64,000 bases of DNA from Megamerina dolium (lineage: Eukaryota; Arthropoda; Insecta; Diptera; Megamerinidae): contig OY978529.1 of assembly GCA_963854835.1 (NCBI GenBank), positions 48,851,821-48,915,820 on the forward strand, given 5' to 3'. The position numbers and the translations under genes are program-made. The stretch's first letter is position 1; every line of letters begins with the position of its first letter. Positions 37,501-45,902 of this stretch are shown here, in pieces. The notes below the pieces were generated by a model that had not been told where the DNA came from, made no database searches, and saw only the letters and a list, made by a program, of their open reading frames with translations.

Positions 37501-38149
37501 TTCAATGCAACTGCGTGCTGCCACAAAGACGGGCATTCCAAGCATTCAAAATTGCTGCAACAACACTGCAAGTAGCAACATTATCTGTCGAAGTACAAGC
37601 AACAGTCCAACGACAAAACGCAACAAACGTTCGCTCAGCAGCACACGCATCGAAAAGGATAAATGCGATGAATATAATACAAAATTATTACGTAAAACAA
37701 CTACAATAGCAGCGAATCATACCAATAATAGCAACAATGTTGGCAACAACAACAACAAGACGAGTGGCAACAATAACGATGCCAGGTCATTGGCAGCAAC
37801 AACAACAACATCAACCACAACAACAACAACAGCAATAACATCATCATCAATACCAGCCAGAAGTAGCTTTAAGACATCATCTTTAACGCGATATCGTGCA
37901 ACAGCTTGTTCTACTACATTGGAATCGTCGACAGGATCATCAGCATCATCGGCATCAACATTAGGCATACCGACACCGAATACGACAATCGGTTCCAATA
38001 GTAGTGGTGCTACAATCTATTTGCATCGCAATGTCAAATATGCAGCCGCAGCAGCTGTTTTGGCCGTAGAACGTGAACGTGAACAAAAGCAGCAACAGCA
38101 GCAGCAACAACAACAAAAGCTTAAATTACGCAAAAAAATAAGCTATTAA
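19716..38149 (+). CDS. cdc14: Cdc14 dual-specificity protein phosphatase (seven coding exons)
   Basis: Joined exons give about 1359 codons. The N-terminal domain reads [30 protein letters not shown] and [15 protein letters not shown]; the catalytic domain has [13 protein letters not shown] and [10 protein letters not shown] (acid/base loop Asp near residue 256). The signature HCKAGLGRTG is split by an intron after HCK (catalytic Cys about 283, Arg about 289). All these match Cdc14, which removes Cdk phosphates from Ser/Thr-Pro sites in cell-cycle exit, cytokinesis and centrosome/cilium roles. After residue about 350 the tail is low-complexity Asn/Thr/Ser/Gln with scattered basic patches, far longer than the roughly 600-residue human CDC14A. 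Seven exons join in perfect phase. The last junction is least certain because its acceptor is weak. Confidence 0.93.
19980..21840 (-). mobile_element. Tc1-like transposon remnant, split by another transposon
   Basis: On the minus strand, 21814-21605 encodes a Tc1-type N-terminus ([30 protein letters not shown]). The C-terminal part lies at about 20390-20170 on the same strand, with a [16 protein letters not shown] block (Tc1 family SPDLNPIENVW) and [12 protein letters not shown] (second catalytic Asp region). Between the two lies the separate element at 20413-21274. Stops and frameshifts are frequent. Outer ends were not identified, so the limits are approximate. Confidence 0.75.
20413..21274 (-). 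mobile_element. Tc1/mariner-superfamily transposon nested in Tc1-like remnant
   Basis: Perfect 16-bp inverted ends read TACAGGGTGATTTTTT (left) and its complement (right, ending 21274), starting and ending with the TA target. The minus-strand protein has [19 protein letters not shown] (first catalytic Asp), [16 protein letters not shown], and [19 protein letters not shown]. In the last the QDGATC segment holding the second Asp is deleted. LTLLNYFL stands where the family has LTPLDYFLW. The element is 862 bp, has lost its N-terminal part and key residues, and is inactive. Confidence 0.88.
21850..23300. other. cdc14 intron 1 sequence, no feature recognised
   Basis: AT-rich intron. A stretch at 22880-23080 (CCGTCAAAAAAGTATCCGGA onward) has higher GC and may be an old element, but no domain was identified. 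Confidence 0.45.
23306..23658 (+). repeat. SINE copy running into the 165-bp tandem array
   Basis: The head is GTACCGTAGCTTAGTGATTA (A box) with GGGTTCAATTCC (B box); the standard body follows with TTTTTCTTTCGAACGGTACC and TAAGTAGGTCCCTTCTAATA. Its 3' end is the GCTCGGTCAAAGAGACC...GTGCCATAT type. That 3' end is also the first part of the tandem repeat unit downstream. Confidence 0.88.
23607..25724 (+). repeat. Tandem array, about 165-bp unit, eight units
   Basis: Units start at GAAGCTCGGTCAAAGAG-like sequence at 23607, 24636, 24802, 24959, 25125, 25292, 25457 and 25560. The intervals are mostly 157-167 bp, with one unit shortened to 103. Each unit has the SINE-type phrase (GCTTATAAGTGCCACATATT), then poly-T, GGTTCCAGAACATTATTAAT, ATTCAGGCGAAATTTTCAAA, ACAATTTCCGGTTACTATTT and a TTCTGCAGAATAGACTTTAT block. 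The first interval is 1029 bp because it holds the inserted element at 23659-24521. Removing that element and one TTAA leaves 162 bp, one normal unit. Confidence 0.93.
23659..24521. mobile_element. 863-bp non-autonomous transposon with TTAA target duplication
   Basis: The 17-bp perfect inverted ends read GGGGGTCTTCTACCTTG (23659) and CAAGGTAGAAGACCCCC (24505), with weaker pairing for about ten more bases. TTAA flanks both sides (23655-23658 and 24522-24525). A sister unit of the surrounding array near 24830-24850 (CACATATTAATTAAAAAATT) is the matching uninserted site. No transposase-like frame is present. TTAA duplications are made by piggyBac and Kolobok elements; the purine-rich GGGGG terminus favours the latter, which is inference. 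Confidence 0.9.
25730..27320. other. cdc14 intron 1 sequence, no feature recognised
   Basis: AT-rich intron with short simple repeats; no gene or mobile element recognised. Confidence 0.45.
27330..28625 (+). pseudogene. RTE-type non-LTR retrotransposon, internally deleted
   Basis: The endonuclease begins [20 protein letters not shown], with [15 protein letters not shown] (27427-27471; the Glu of LQE is catalytic) and, frame-shifted, [16 protein letters not shown]. Sequence then jumps over most of the reverse transcriptase to [20 protein letters not shown] (27748-27807). Its catalytic box reads YAYDID where the family has FADDID, so the first Asp is lost. Thumb/C-terminal parts follow ([24 protein letters not shown]) and a final [13 protein letters not shown] segment. 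It ends in a short (AGA)n run at about 28607-28623, the usual microsatellite-like RTE tail. Confidence 0.88.
28735..29144 (+). repeat. Full-length tRNA-derived SINE, (CCTAA)n tail; best copy in window
   Basis: The head begins GGGTGCCGTAGCTCAGTGGC (A box) with GGGTTCAATCCCC (B box). The body contains AAAGATTTTTCTTTCGAACG, CACCTGTCGGCAAG, AGAGCTCTGTGACAAAGCTA, TCACAAGGGTTCTGCCGTTC, GGAACCGGCTAATATAAATA, GTATTGGAAGAGAAGC and a GTGTGTCCTCCCAGAGAG block. The tail is TAACCTAACCTAACCTA. Length is about 410 bp. No open frame is intended; this is a Pol III-type retroposon. The source tRNA species was not assigned. Confidence 0.93.
29708..29973 (+). CDS. cdc14: cdc14 coding exon 2
   Basis: Acceptor GTTTCAG and donor GTAAGT bound it. 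It encodes [50 protein letters not shown] and AAYLIGSYA, the N-terminal half of the Cdc14 core. Phase closes cleanly (GCC, then GTG in exon 3). Confidence 0.95.
30056..30587 (+). CDS. cdc14: cdc14 coding exon 3 (catalytic domain, first part)
   Basis: It runs from [15 protein letters not shown] through [32 protein letters not shown] and [12 protein letters not shown] to GAIAVHCK. The exon ends one base into the Ala codon of the HCKAGLGRTG loop; donor GTAATA. Confidence 0.96.
31033..31171 (+). CDS. cdc14: cdc14 coding exon 4 (P-loop end)
   Basis: It starts after TATTTCAG and encodes [38 protein letters not shown] and HQQQWME. The donor GTAAAT is also an in-frame stop if unspliced (GAG TAA). 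Confidence 0.95.
31239..32099 (+). CDS. cdc14: cdc14 coding exon 5 (end of core and linker)
   Basis: It follows GATTTCAG, completing an Asp codon, and begins [20 protein letters not shown], then an extended, Ser/Thr/Lys-rich linker with [10 protein letters not shown] and [13 protein letters not shown]. The donor is TT/GTAAGC. Reading through it gives Leu-stop at once, for a 618-residue product. Confidence 0.92.
32219..32500. repeat. Possible small MITE in cdc14 intron 5
   Basis: CAGTCATACCTCGCTATACG on the left faces a degraded counterpart (ACGTATAGCGATCTATTAGT) on the right. The left end resembles pogo/Tigger-type termini. Only about ten bases pair perfectly, so this is a tentative call. 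Confidence 0.35.
32879..33349 (+). CDS. cdc14: cdc14 coding exon 6 (Asn-rich tail)
   Basis: The acceptor ATTTACAG and donor AG/GTAAGT are strong. It encodes [20 protein letters not shown], then long Asn runs, an [20 protein letters not shown] stretch and [11 protein letters not shown]. The frame joins exon 5 without a phase error. Read-through of the donor hits a stop immediately (AGG TAA), giving a 775-residue product. Confidence 0.8.
33350..36393 (+). other. cdc14: cdc14 intron 6
   Basis: A roughly 3-kb intron. It holds (AAT)n at about 34568-34598, a SINE copy at 35685-35972 and a (CT)n tract at 36218-36248 ahead of the last exon. Confidence 0.6.
35685..35972 (-). repeat. SINE copy lacking its 3' tail
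   Basis: On the minus strand it begins GGGTGCCGTAGCTCAGTGGA (A box). The B-box region is eroded. The body then follows through CACCTGTCTGGCAAGCAATT and GTTCTGCCGTTCGGAAGCGG to CAGTACTGGAAGAGAAGCTC, where similarity stops. It lies in cdc14 intron 6. Confidence 0.87.
36394..38149 (+). CDS. cdc14: cdc14 last coding exon (long low-complexity tail)
   Basis: A 585-codon open stretch continues the frame of exon 6: AG plus A makes Arg, then [12 protein letters not shown]. It is rich in Asn, Thr, Ser and Gln, with islands of ordinary composition: [73 protein letters not shown] and [20 protein letters not shown]. It ends KLRKKISY. The acceptor (TGTACATGTAG) has a poor pyrimidine tract, though CTAAC at about 36350 could be the branch site. 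An alternative is that a start at 36374 belongs to a separate transcript. Confidence 0.68.
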
Positions 38150-40866
38150 AGACATTGAGCTCTCTAACTTATTAAAAGCCATGTCTTATGCGCCAATTCG
38201 CCAATCACTATTTCCTAATCAGAGGTGATTTTAGTTTTTAATTTTTTTTTATAAATTTAAAATAGAACAAAGCAGATTATTTAGTTGATATACTATTGTA
38301 AAAAAATAGTGAAATCATTTCGCTGCTAAATCCTGCCTTTTTTTCTTAGGTTATTTAGAAAATTGTTGAAATTTTAAGAAAATGATGATAACATCCCTGT
38401 ACAGTAGAAAAATTGAAAGAAATTGTATAACCTGTTATTATTTGCGATATGCCTGCGTCTTTATTGTAGGAGTCTCGCATAATACGAATTATTTGGAAAG
38501 CAGCGGCTGAAATATAATTATTTCAAATATTTGTATAATTACCCCAACATCGTATTGCATGATCTCTATTGAATATCATAAAAAATCAAAATTAATAATA
38601 ATCAGATTATAATGATTACGGTTTTGAAATTGTTAAAAATTAGTGGCTTAATTTAAAATGAAAATTACCAACTGTTTTCCGCATATACAAATATTTTTGG
38701 TTATTTGTTGAAAAATCAAAATGTTATCTTATAAAACTAGTTTTTTTTTTTCAAATTAAATCTAATCAATAATCGAAGAGCTACACGGTAAATCCAGCAT
38801 CTGTCTTACATGGTGATTTTATGTAAAATTGACTTTAATCGACCGCCGTCACGTATGCGCTGAAACTCATAATTTGTTGATTGCTTGAGTCAACAATTAT
38901 TACGAGTAATGTGTACATACATTACAATAAATCAGGGTGCAGAGAACGATTAAAATACGATATTTCTCACAACTAATCAAGGCTCGAAATTGAATATTCA
39001 CAATTTGATGCGAGTGATTGAGTTACGAAACGAACGAAAGCATTTACGATATATTTCGGGTGCTGCCATCGTCGCCCGTACGATGTCACGTTCATTTTTG
39101 AAAGATTGCATGTGAGTTATTTTTAGTACTAGCGCTCGTTGTTGCGAATTATGCGAATATGTGGTAAATAATTATTGCATTTCGATGCGTATCCGTCGTT
39201 CCATATATGTATGCATGTTTTCTGGCTTTCGGAAAAGTTTATATTTCTTTTAAATAAATCTTAATAGAAAATAATAAACGTGTCAATGCGATGACGACAA
39301 AATACGGCGGACACTGAGTTGTTATGAACAATTTATATATATACTTTATATTGATTGCTTTTGACTATGCGTTAATTTCATTAGCAGTAATCTCTCATAA
39401 CCATAAAATTAAATTTGAATTTCTGAAACGTAAATTACATCCATGCCCTGGTGTTTCTCAGATTTGTGTTGTTTATCGTTGCCAACGATTTTTAAGTTCT
39501 GGATATTGTCATTTTCGTTCTGGTCTTGAATTTGTACGAAAAAGTGCAATTTTATGTTCAACATGAAATGAATATGAAATATAAACAAATATTAGATGGT
39601 CTAATATTGAAATAAAAAAAAAAATTCAGTTTTTATCATCGCTTCAAATTGACGAATTTCATAGCAACATTGCCAACCATTGTAATGTAAATGAAAATGT
39701 AGATATTAAACTTGCAATTTATATAACTTGTAGCTTTTTAATTTTGATTCAATCAAAACAAACATGTGTATAAATAGTGATTCCTTAAATCAAATATTAA
39801 TATGTATAAATAATAATAATAATAATAATAATACTTACAAATAACAACAACAACAGCAAAAGAAAATGTACCTATATTTTTTAGAGTAAACGCGTCATCT
39901 AATCTAACTGAAGAATTTATAAAGGTAGTAGTAATGGTCAAAATAAAGTCGGCGACATAGTATCAACTTTCTGATAGAAAATAAGTCGATATTATATTTT
40001 AACATTAACTTTAATTTGACTATCACTATTCTCCAATGATTTTATTCTTTTGTTTCTCTTTGATTCATTGCAATTTCCATTAAAACAAATGTTATATAAG
40101 AAAATCACATGTGCATTAATTCTAATCGTATTCAAAATCAAAAGATAGTGAAAAAGAAAATTAACAAATACTACTAGTAAGGTACATAATTTATAATATC
40201 ATTGTCATATTTATGTTATTACACATATGGATGTAGGTATATCCTCAAAGGATGAATAATATGTATTGTTATGGATTTTTTATTAAGATTATTTTGCCAA
40301 TGTTTTCTAATCTGTTGTAAAAATGATGCATAAATGTTTAAGTAAAAATTAAAAAAAAAAATATTATTCGTTGAACTATTAAAGTTGCATACACTGAATT
40401 ATGGAAAAGAGATATACATACATATAATATAAATGAATTGCCTTATCTTGTACAAAAACAATAATAAATAATATAATATGAAAAAAAAAATGTAATACGT
40501 TCTAATAAAATAAAAATCCTTATGTACATACACACATAGACACACACACACACACACACTCGCAAACATAACAACAAAATTGTAAACAAACTGTTGAAAC
40601 ATTAAATTGCATTTCATTCATGGTACATACATATGTGTAGAAATCAAAGACTTTTGTTTTTTTGTTATTTCGTGACTTATTTTATTTGATAAGGAATGTT
40701 AATCATTCAATTAACAAATATACCAATTATGAGATATATAACATTTTGCAATATTTACTTCGAACAAATAAAAGTTTGTAAAATTAATAATAATATGTTT
40801 TTGCTATTGGTTAAGGTAAAAATGGAAGAGAAATGAAATCGGTAAAACTACAAATATAATATTATA
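38150..40866. other. cdc14 3' UTR and convergent intergenic region
   Basis: No coding sequence recognised. Candidate plus-strand AATAAA signals include one near 39250. A (CA)n run lies at 40540-40560. On the minus strand an AATAAA (plus TTTATT, about 40681) lies some 185 bp past the r2d2 stop and is a good r2d2 poly(A) candidate. Confidence 0.5.
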
Positions 40867-41280
40867 TTATAGCATGTCCTTGAAGTAGTTAACAACATTC
40901 ATATATATTTTAGACTCCCGTTCAATAAAGACTACGTCATATTCACAATTCAATTCGATCATCACTAAACGCTCCATACTTTTAACGGTTGGAGGATAAG
41001 TAACCTTTGTTTTAATTTTCAATGCATTCAACAATTCCACCATCTGTTCTTGAGAAGAGTTATATGTTCCGTTCAAGATTTTATGCGCATCCGCTTTTAT
41101 GTGATCGTAAAATTTTTGAAAATAGTTGTGCCTATCACATATTTTTATGCCTGGCAAATCACTGCTTTTTGATTCGGTTAATTCACGATATGTCTTAAAT
41201 TTCTTGTAACGCTCTTCCTCTACATCTTGCCATTTATCATCCAACGCTGCAACTTCCATATTCTCTTCAATCTTGTCATT
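40867..41280 (-). CDS. r2d2: r2d2 exon 2 (Dicer-2-binding region)
   Basis: After the acceptor ATTCGTAG it encodes NDKIEENMEVAALDDKWQDV through VVNYFKDML and a TAA stop; 137 residues. Confidence 0.94.
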   Translation of the reverse strand, partial: NDKIEENMEVAALDDKWQDVEEERYKKFKTYRELTESKSSDLPGIKICDRHNYFQKFYDHIKADAHKILNGTYNSSQEQMVELLNALKIKTKVTYPPTVKSMERLVMIELNCEYDVVFIERESKIYMNVVNYFKDML

Positions 41281-41834
41281 CTACGAATATAGAAGAAACG
41301 ATAAAAATAATACGACAGTTGATACCATTTACTATATTTCAATATATTGCATGTGGATACCTCAGCAATGGCACGCATCATTTCCATTGCTGCTTTCTGC
41401 CGTGCGTCCTTTTTCTTCTCCGAAACACCATAACGGCATATCGATGCTATTGTGCAAACCGCTACAAACTCAGGTGCGTCCGGTGTTCCGCTTTGTTGTA
41501 CGATCTCAATGATTGGCAATGGATGATTACGTTGCACACAGTAATCGCGCAATGCTGAAATCATATCTGTTGTAGGCGTCTCCTCTTCATGATGTGCCTG
41601 TGGAATATCATCAATTTCGGGATGAGATACACGCAATTTTTTAATAATATTTGCTGCTGCCAGATGCTTTGCATCACGCTTCGAACGCCCATTGCCATAC
41701 GCGGTATAGTCCATTACATCAACTTTGCATATGAAACTACCGTCATCTGAATCTATATACTTGTACTCAAGTCCGGTGAGCTTATTTTTAGCACAAAATT
41801 CCTGTAATGCTGACACAGAAGACTTCCCCGACAT
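40867..41834 (-). CDS. r2d2: R2D2, Dicer-2 partner double-stranded RNA-binding protein (two exons)
   Basis: The spliced product is 295 residues (Drosophila R2D2 is about 311). The first dsRBD covers about residues 5-72: SVSALQEFCAKN, GNGRSKRDAKHLAAANIIKK. The second covers about 93-158: MISALRDYCVQRNHPLPIIE, VQQSGTPDAPEFVAVCT, SEKKKDARQKAAMEMMRA. A C-terminal domain follows with YKKFKTYREL, ICDRHNYFQKFYD and IELNCEYDVVFIE, the part known to bind Dicer-2. R2D2 hands siRNA duplexes to Argonaute-2 by sensing the more stable end, in the cytoplasmic antiviral and transposon siRNA pathway. One 80-bp intron (41281-41360) sits exactly after the second dsRBD. The start ATG is followed by SGKSSVSALQEF, matching the family N-terminus. 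It is convergent with cdc14. Confidence 0.95.
41361..41834 (-). CDS. r2d2: r2d2 exon 1 (both dsRBDs)
   Basis: 158 codons from MSGKSSVSALQEF to MMRAIAE, then donor GTATCC. The intron starts in phase 0. Confidence 0.94.
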
Positions 41835-42400
41835 TCTTTGGCATACTGAAATGCATGATTGAAGAATATGGATTAGTTGGAATTTGGTTTGTTTACGTTA
41901 AGTGGTACGAAATGATAATTTAGATTATAGGGTAATCCACATCTGAAATAAAGACTTTTAATTAAACTTATATACACACTAGATACTAGAACTAATAAAT
42001 ATGAACATAACGTTGGTGCACGTTGGTTCACGTAATTCTTCGACGTTAAAACACTCGTGCGTCTTTTTTCGTATGCACCGATGATGCACAATCTAATTTA
42101 ATAATTTAAAGGAAAAATATGAGATTTGTTCACCTCCTGTGTGTTTCATATTTAATTCGTTTTTATTTTTACAAAAGAATACAGTATTGCCAGTTTGAAT
42201 TTAAAAGAAAACACAAGCATACGTAGAAAAATTATATGAATGACGTGTACCGACATACTAGCTAATTACGAGAAGTTTATTTCATGACAAATTATTGTTG
42301 GAAGAATAGCCAATTGCATGCGGATATATAGGAATCACATAAATATTAAATATTGTATACCATTTAATATATCGCAGTAGGAATTCGAATTCACGGCTTA

Positions 42401-42662
42401 TAGAGCGATTAGTCAACACGTAAAATAACATTATGTAAAAAACGGAGTGCGATTAGTCAAATCGGGTAGGTTAGTCCATATGCTATGTAGGAAGGAAAGT
42501 GATGGATAGGTTTAGTATAAAATAGAAATATGATAGAGAGAAAAGAAAATGACTCTCATATTCTAGCAATCCGTTTTGACTAATCGCTCTTATGGCTTTT
42601 GTATGGGATAGAGCGGAACAGCTGATCTGTTATCTACCGATACGTGTTGACTAATCGCACTA
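42401..42662. mobile_element. 262-bp MITE with doubled inverted ends
   Basis: The 22-bp ends read TAGAGCGATTAGTCAACACG.. and, at the other end, ..CGTGTTGACTAATCGCACTA, a near-perfect inverted pair. The GNGCGATTAGTCAA motif occurs a second time inside each end (about 42453 and, inverted, 42573). There are therefore four copies, two in each orientation. There is no coding potential. It lies about 570 bp upstream of the r2d2 start codon. Confidence 0.82.
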
Positions 42663-43704
42663 TTACGCATAGAAAACCAACGCAGTAAGCTACTGACGCT
42701 AGGTCACACTTCGATCAAGTTGGCCCATTGTGGTACTCCAATACCCTAAATATTACAAATCATTAACTGTGTAAATTTTCCCAGCGCCATTATGGCGAAT
42801 GATGTAGAGCGTAGCATGAGAGAAACATTGAGTGTTGCGCGTCACATATACTCCAAACGGATTCTTCAAATGTTGATAGTTGTTATGGCCGAATCTCCAA
42901 TAGGAAGACTGAATTACAATACCAATTCTCTTGTTTGTGGTTAAACGAATTTTATTGAATGATTATTGTTCTTTTATACAATAAAAGTGCTTATTCCGCA
43001 ATTTCACATTTTGTGGGAAAATACATAAGTATTTTACCGTTGAATATTACCTGAATTTGCAAATAAATGAATTCAATAATATTTGTACTCAGAATGTATT
43101 AATGTTTACTGTGCAAAATGTGAATTAACAATATCCTATGGAATAATAATGATATTTGTGTTAAGTAATCATAATGATAATAATTTTGTTGATCATCGTA
43201 ACATTGAGCAAAAGCGAAACATGCAATGGTTAAAACAACCTCAAAAACAAAGAAAAATACTAGTACAGACACAAACCATGAAAAACATAGCATATTCATA
43301 GCGTATTAAGATAGTGGTAGCGAAATTGGCGTCTACAGATTCAAAAGACACAAAACTGCTGTTCTAAAAAAGAGGAATATTTGTTTTTATTTATTTCAGT
43401 GTACATTGTCGAAACCACTTAGGTTAAAGTAAGCTCATTGTGATGCTGCAAATTGGGCATCATCCCGTACTACGGGAAATGCGATAAAAACTCGCAGGTG
43501 ACATTGAGTCAAAAATAGAATAGAACAAAATTATTGTAAATATCAACAGCAGAGAAAATGTTTCAGATGTTCGTGTTACAGTTAATTCTCAAATCATATC
43601 AAAACAAGATAATACAAGTTTTATTGCCGGAACTTCATATTGATATTGATAACAGTGAATTATAGCTTCAACTAAATTGTACAGCTCGTTTCACAATTGA
43701 TTTA

Positions 43705-43900
43705 CTGAGGACGAACTCTTGATGTTTGCCCTTCAACATTCTGTGATCTAATTCATTTGGATTTGTTTTTATGGGGTTATATGAAAGATAAGGTCTATGC
43801 GTCAGATCTCATTCATAGTAAAAGACGAATTAAACTTACTTTGGAATATTAAAATATTTCAATAGTTGCACTTATTAATGCAAAATGTAGAGGCGATAAT
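43705..43900 (+). pseudogene. Tc1/mariner-superfamily transposase fragment
   Basis: The plus strand reads HLDLFLWGYMKDKVYASDLI, matching the DYFLWGYLKDKVY end of the catalytic domain in this superfamily, with the catalytic Asp conserved as DLFLWGY. Stops follow soon after. No ends were found. Confidence 0.65.
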
Positions 43901-43999
43901 TGTAGCTAATATTTACATTTATACCATAAGTATACTGGGTCGATTCGGAGATGGGCGACTTCTGATTTTATTTTATGTAAGTAATACGAGTTCTCTTTC

Positions 44000-44170
44000 A
44001 GGATGTTTCGGAACCCGCTGGAGGACGAATAGCAAGATCAAACTTCGGGTGAAAGAACCAACAACTAGAAAATCTGTCAGCGCTTGGAATTTCTAATTGG
44101 TGCCAATGAGCGAACAATAGAGACCACTAGCGAAAAATCCTATATTCGGCCAAAATCGTAAACAGATTTG
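44000..44170 (+). pseudogene. RTE 3'-end fragment
   Basis: The sequence parallels 28430-28575 of the RTE remnant in cdc14 intron 1. Shared pieces include a GGATG/CCCGCTGGAGGA phrase, AGAYCAAACTT, GGCGCTTG-like/CAGCGCTTGGAATTTC, AATTGG(C/T)GCCA and TATATTCGGCC. It is an old 5'-truncated copy. Confidence 0.65.
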
Positions 44171-44984
44171 TTCTCATCCTCATCGTGTAAGCAGACTTGA
44201 GTAGAGTGATTTAATTTGAACGTGAGTAATTAAATATGTGTCTTGCTTTTACAAAATGGTGAAAGTTTCTCCTATGACAAGTTCGAAGCATTCACAGAAC
44301 AATTTTGATTGGAATGAGAAGGTCGTTAAAGTTTTTAGAATCGCCTTGCTGTCTGAGAAAATGTATATGTTGACAGTAAGACTCCTTTTTTCTTTTGTGT
44401 TTGGAAATTAGGCCCTATAATCCCCGTCTAGAGTACTGACAACATCCATTTTGAATTCAACAGTATACTATAGCTCTGAGTCTTGTTTGAAAGTTAATTC
44501 ATTGTTATTTCCTCCAAGCAGTGCGGTCACTTATCACCACTTTGAAGTACTTCGGGTAGATCAGTTTTTCTGCCGAAGGCCCTGAGACGCGGTGAGTTCC
44601 AGATGTGATGTAGAATCTTAATGTGCCCCGTTCGGTTGTATTCTTTCATATCGAATAGATTGGGTAGCGTTAGGGTTGCACAGCCCAGTGTTTTCTTGAC
44701 CGGAGAGGGGCAAGCTCTGTGATAATTCCTAAGACTGACGCAGGGCACGTTTTAATTACCCTTGTTACGCGCAAGAGTGATAAAGGGTGGTTACTAGTAA
44801 AATAAAGGTTGTATAAGACCACGGCATCATTTTTTTTCGTAGTTTAGGCTTAAGGTTTTATTTGTAGTGTATATTAAATGGTTGTTCCAAGTTAGAGTTT
44901 TGTCTAGTGTTAGTTCTGTTTCCTCTAATTTCCTCTAATTTAAGGGTTTCCAATTTTTCTATTGACACCAGTCTTATGAGGTTA

Positions 44985-45120
44985 TAGCTGTGCTGTAGCT
45001 TATCCTGAGCCATAGGTGGAGGGTTCAATACGCTGCTGAAGCCTGAACACTAATATCAAAAAGTTTTTTTTTTCAGGCAGTAACAATTTGTAAGCAAGCT
45101 ATTATAAGTAGGTTCCACAC
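44985..45120 (+). repeat. Degraded SINE copy
   Basis: The head is eroded (GTGCTGTAGCTTATCCTGAG), but GAGGGTTCAATACGCTGCTGAAGC keeps the B box. TATCAAAAAGTTTTTTTTTTC, CAGTAACAATTTG and ATAAGTAGGTTCC follow in family order. Confidence 0.7.
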
Positions 45121-45902
45121 CACACCACACACTAATCTTGTGTGGTGTCAAACGCTAAGGATTAAAGACTGCCTCTATCAATCGTAGTTGATCTCAGTAA
45201 AAATAACATTAATAACATCTCATTCCATTTATTTATTTTTTTATATTTAATATATAATATATTTGTATATTATGTATGCATGGATGCATGTATGAATGTA
45301 TGGGATGTGTAATTATGTATGTATGTATGTATATTTATATATCAATAAATAATTTTAAATAAATTTAAAATTTAATTATAAAAATGTTTCTTGTTATTCT
45401 GGCTTATTATTATATAGTATGCTATATTTACTAAATTCATCTCCCACACCCATTAATTTTTATTATTAATAACCCCAAGAAATTACAATCAAACAAATTT
45501 CACTTTCACCAAAATCATATAAATTAATGTACAAGTACTCAGTATAGAATAATATTCTTATTTCTAAACTTAATTGCATTTAATATAATTGTTATTAGCA
45601 TTTAATTTGAGTTTTTCTTTTTTATCATTATTATACTTTTGAATGTTTTGCCTTTCATTTTTAATGAAAATACATATTACTTTTTATATAAAATACAAAT
45701 ACAATAAATTAATAAACTCTTGTTTCTTGTTATTATTGTTGTTGTTGTTGAAATGAATTTTCTAAAACAAAAATTCATATATTTCCGCATTTACATAAAA
45801 AAATTTTTTTGAAATTTTTCAATGAGGAATGAAAGGACTAAATTTGATTAGAAAAAAAAAAATAATAATCCATACATTATACAATTTAAAAATCTCCTTA
45901 CA

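Noticed and set aside
39324..39566. 80-codon plus-strand frame after cdc14
   Set aside because: No recognisable domain, and it lies in probable 3' UTR/intergenic DNA.
44527..44748. 73-codon minus-strand frame of ordinary composition
   Set aside because: It could be a retroelement tail, but no motif could be matched, and there are no splice sites or neighbours to support a gene.
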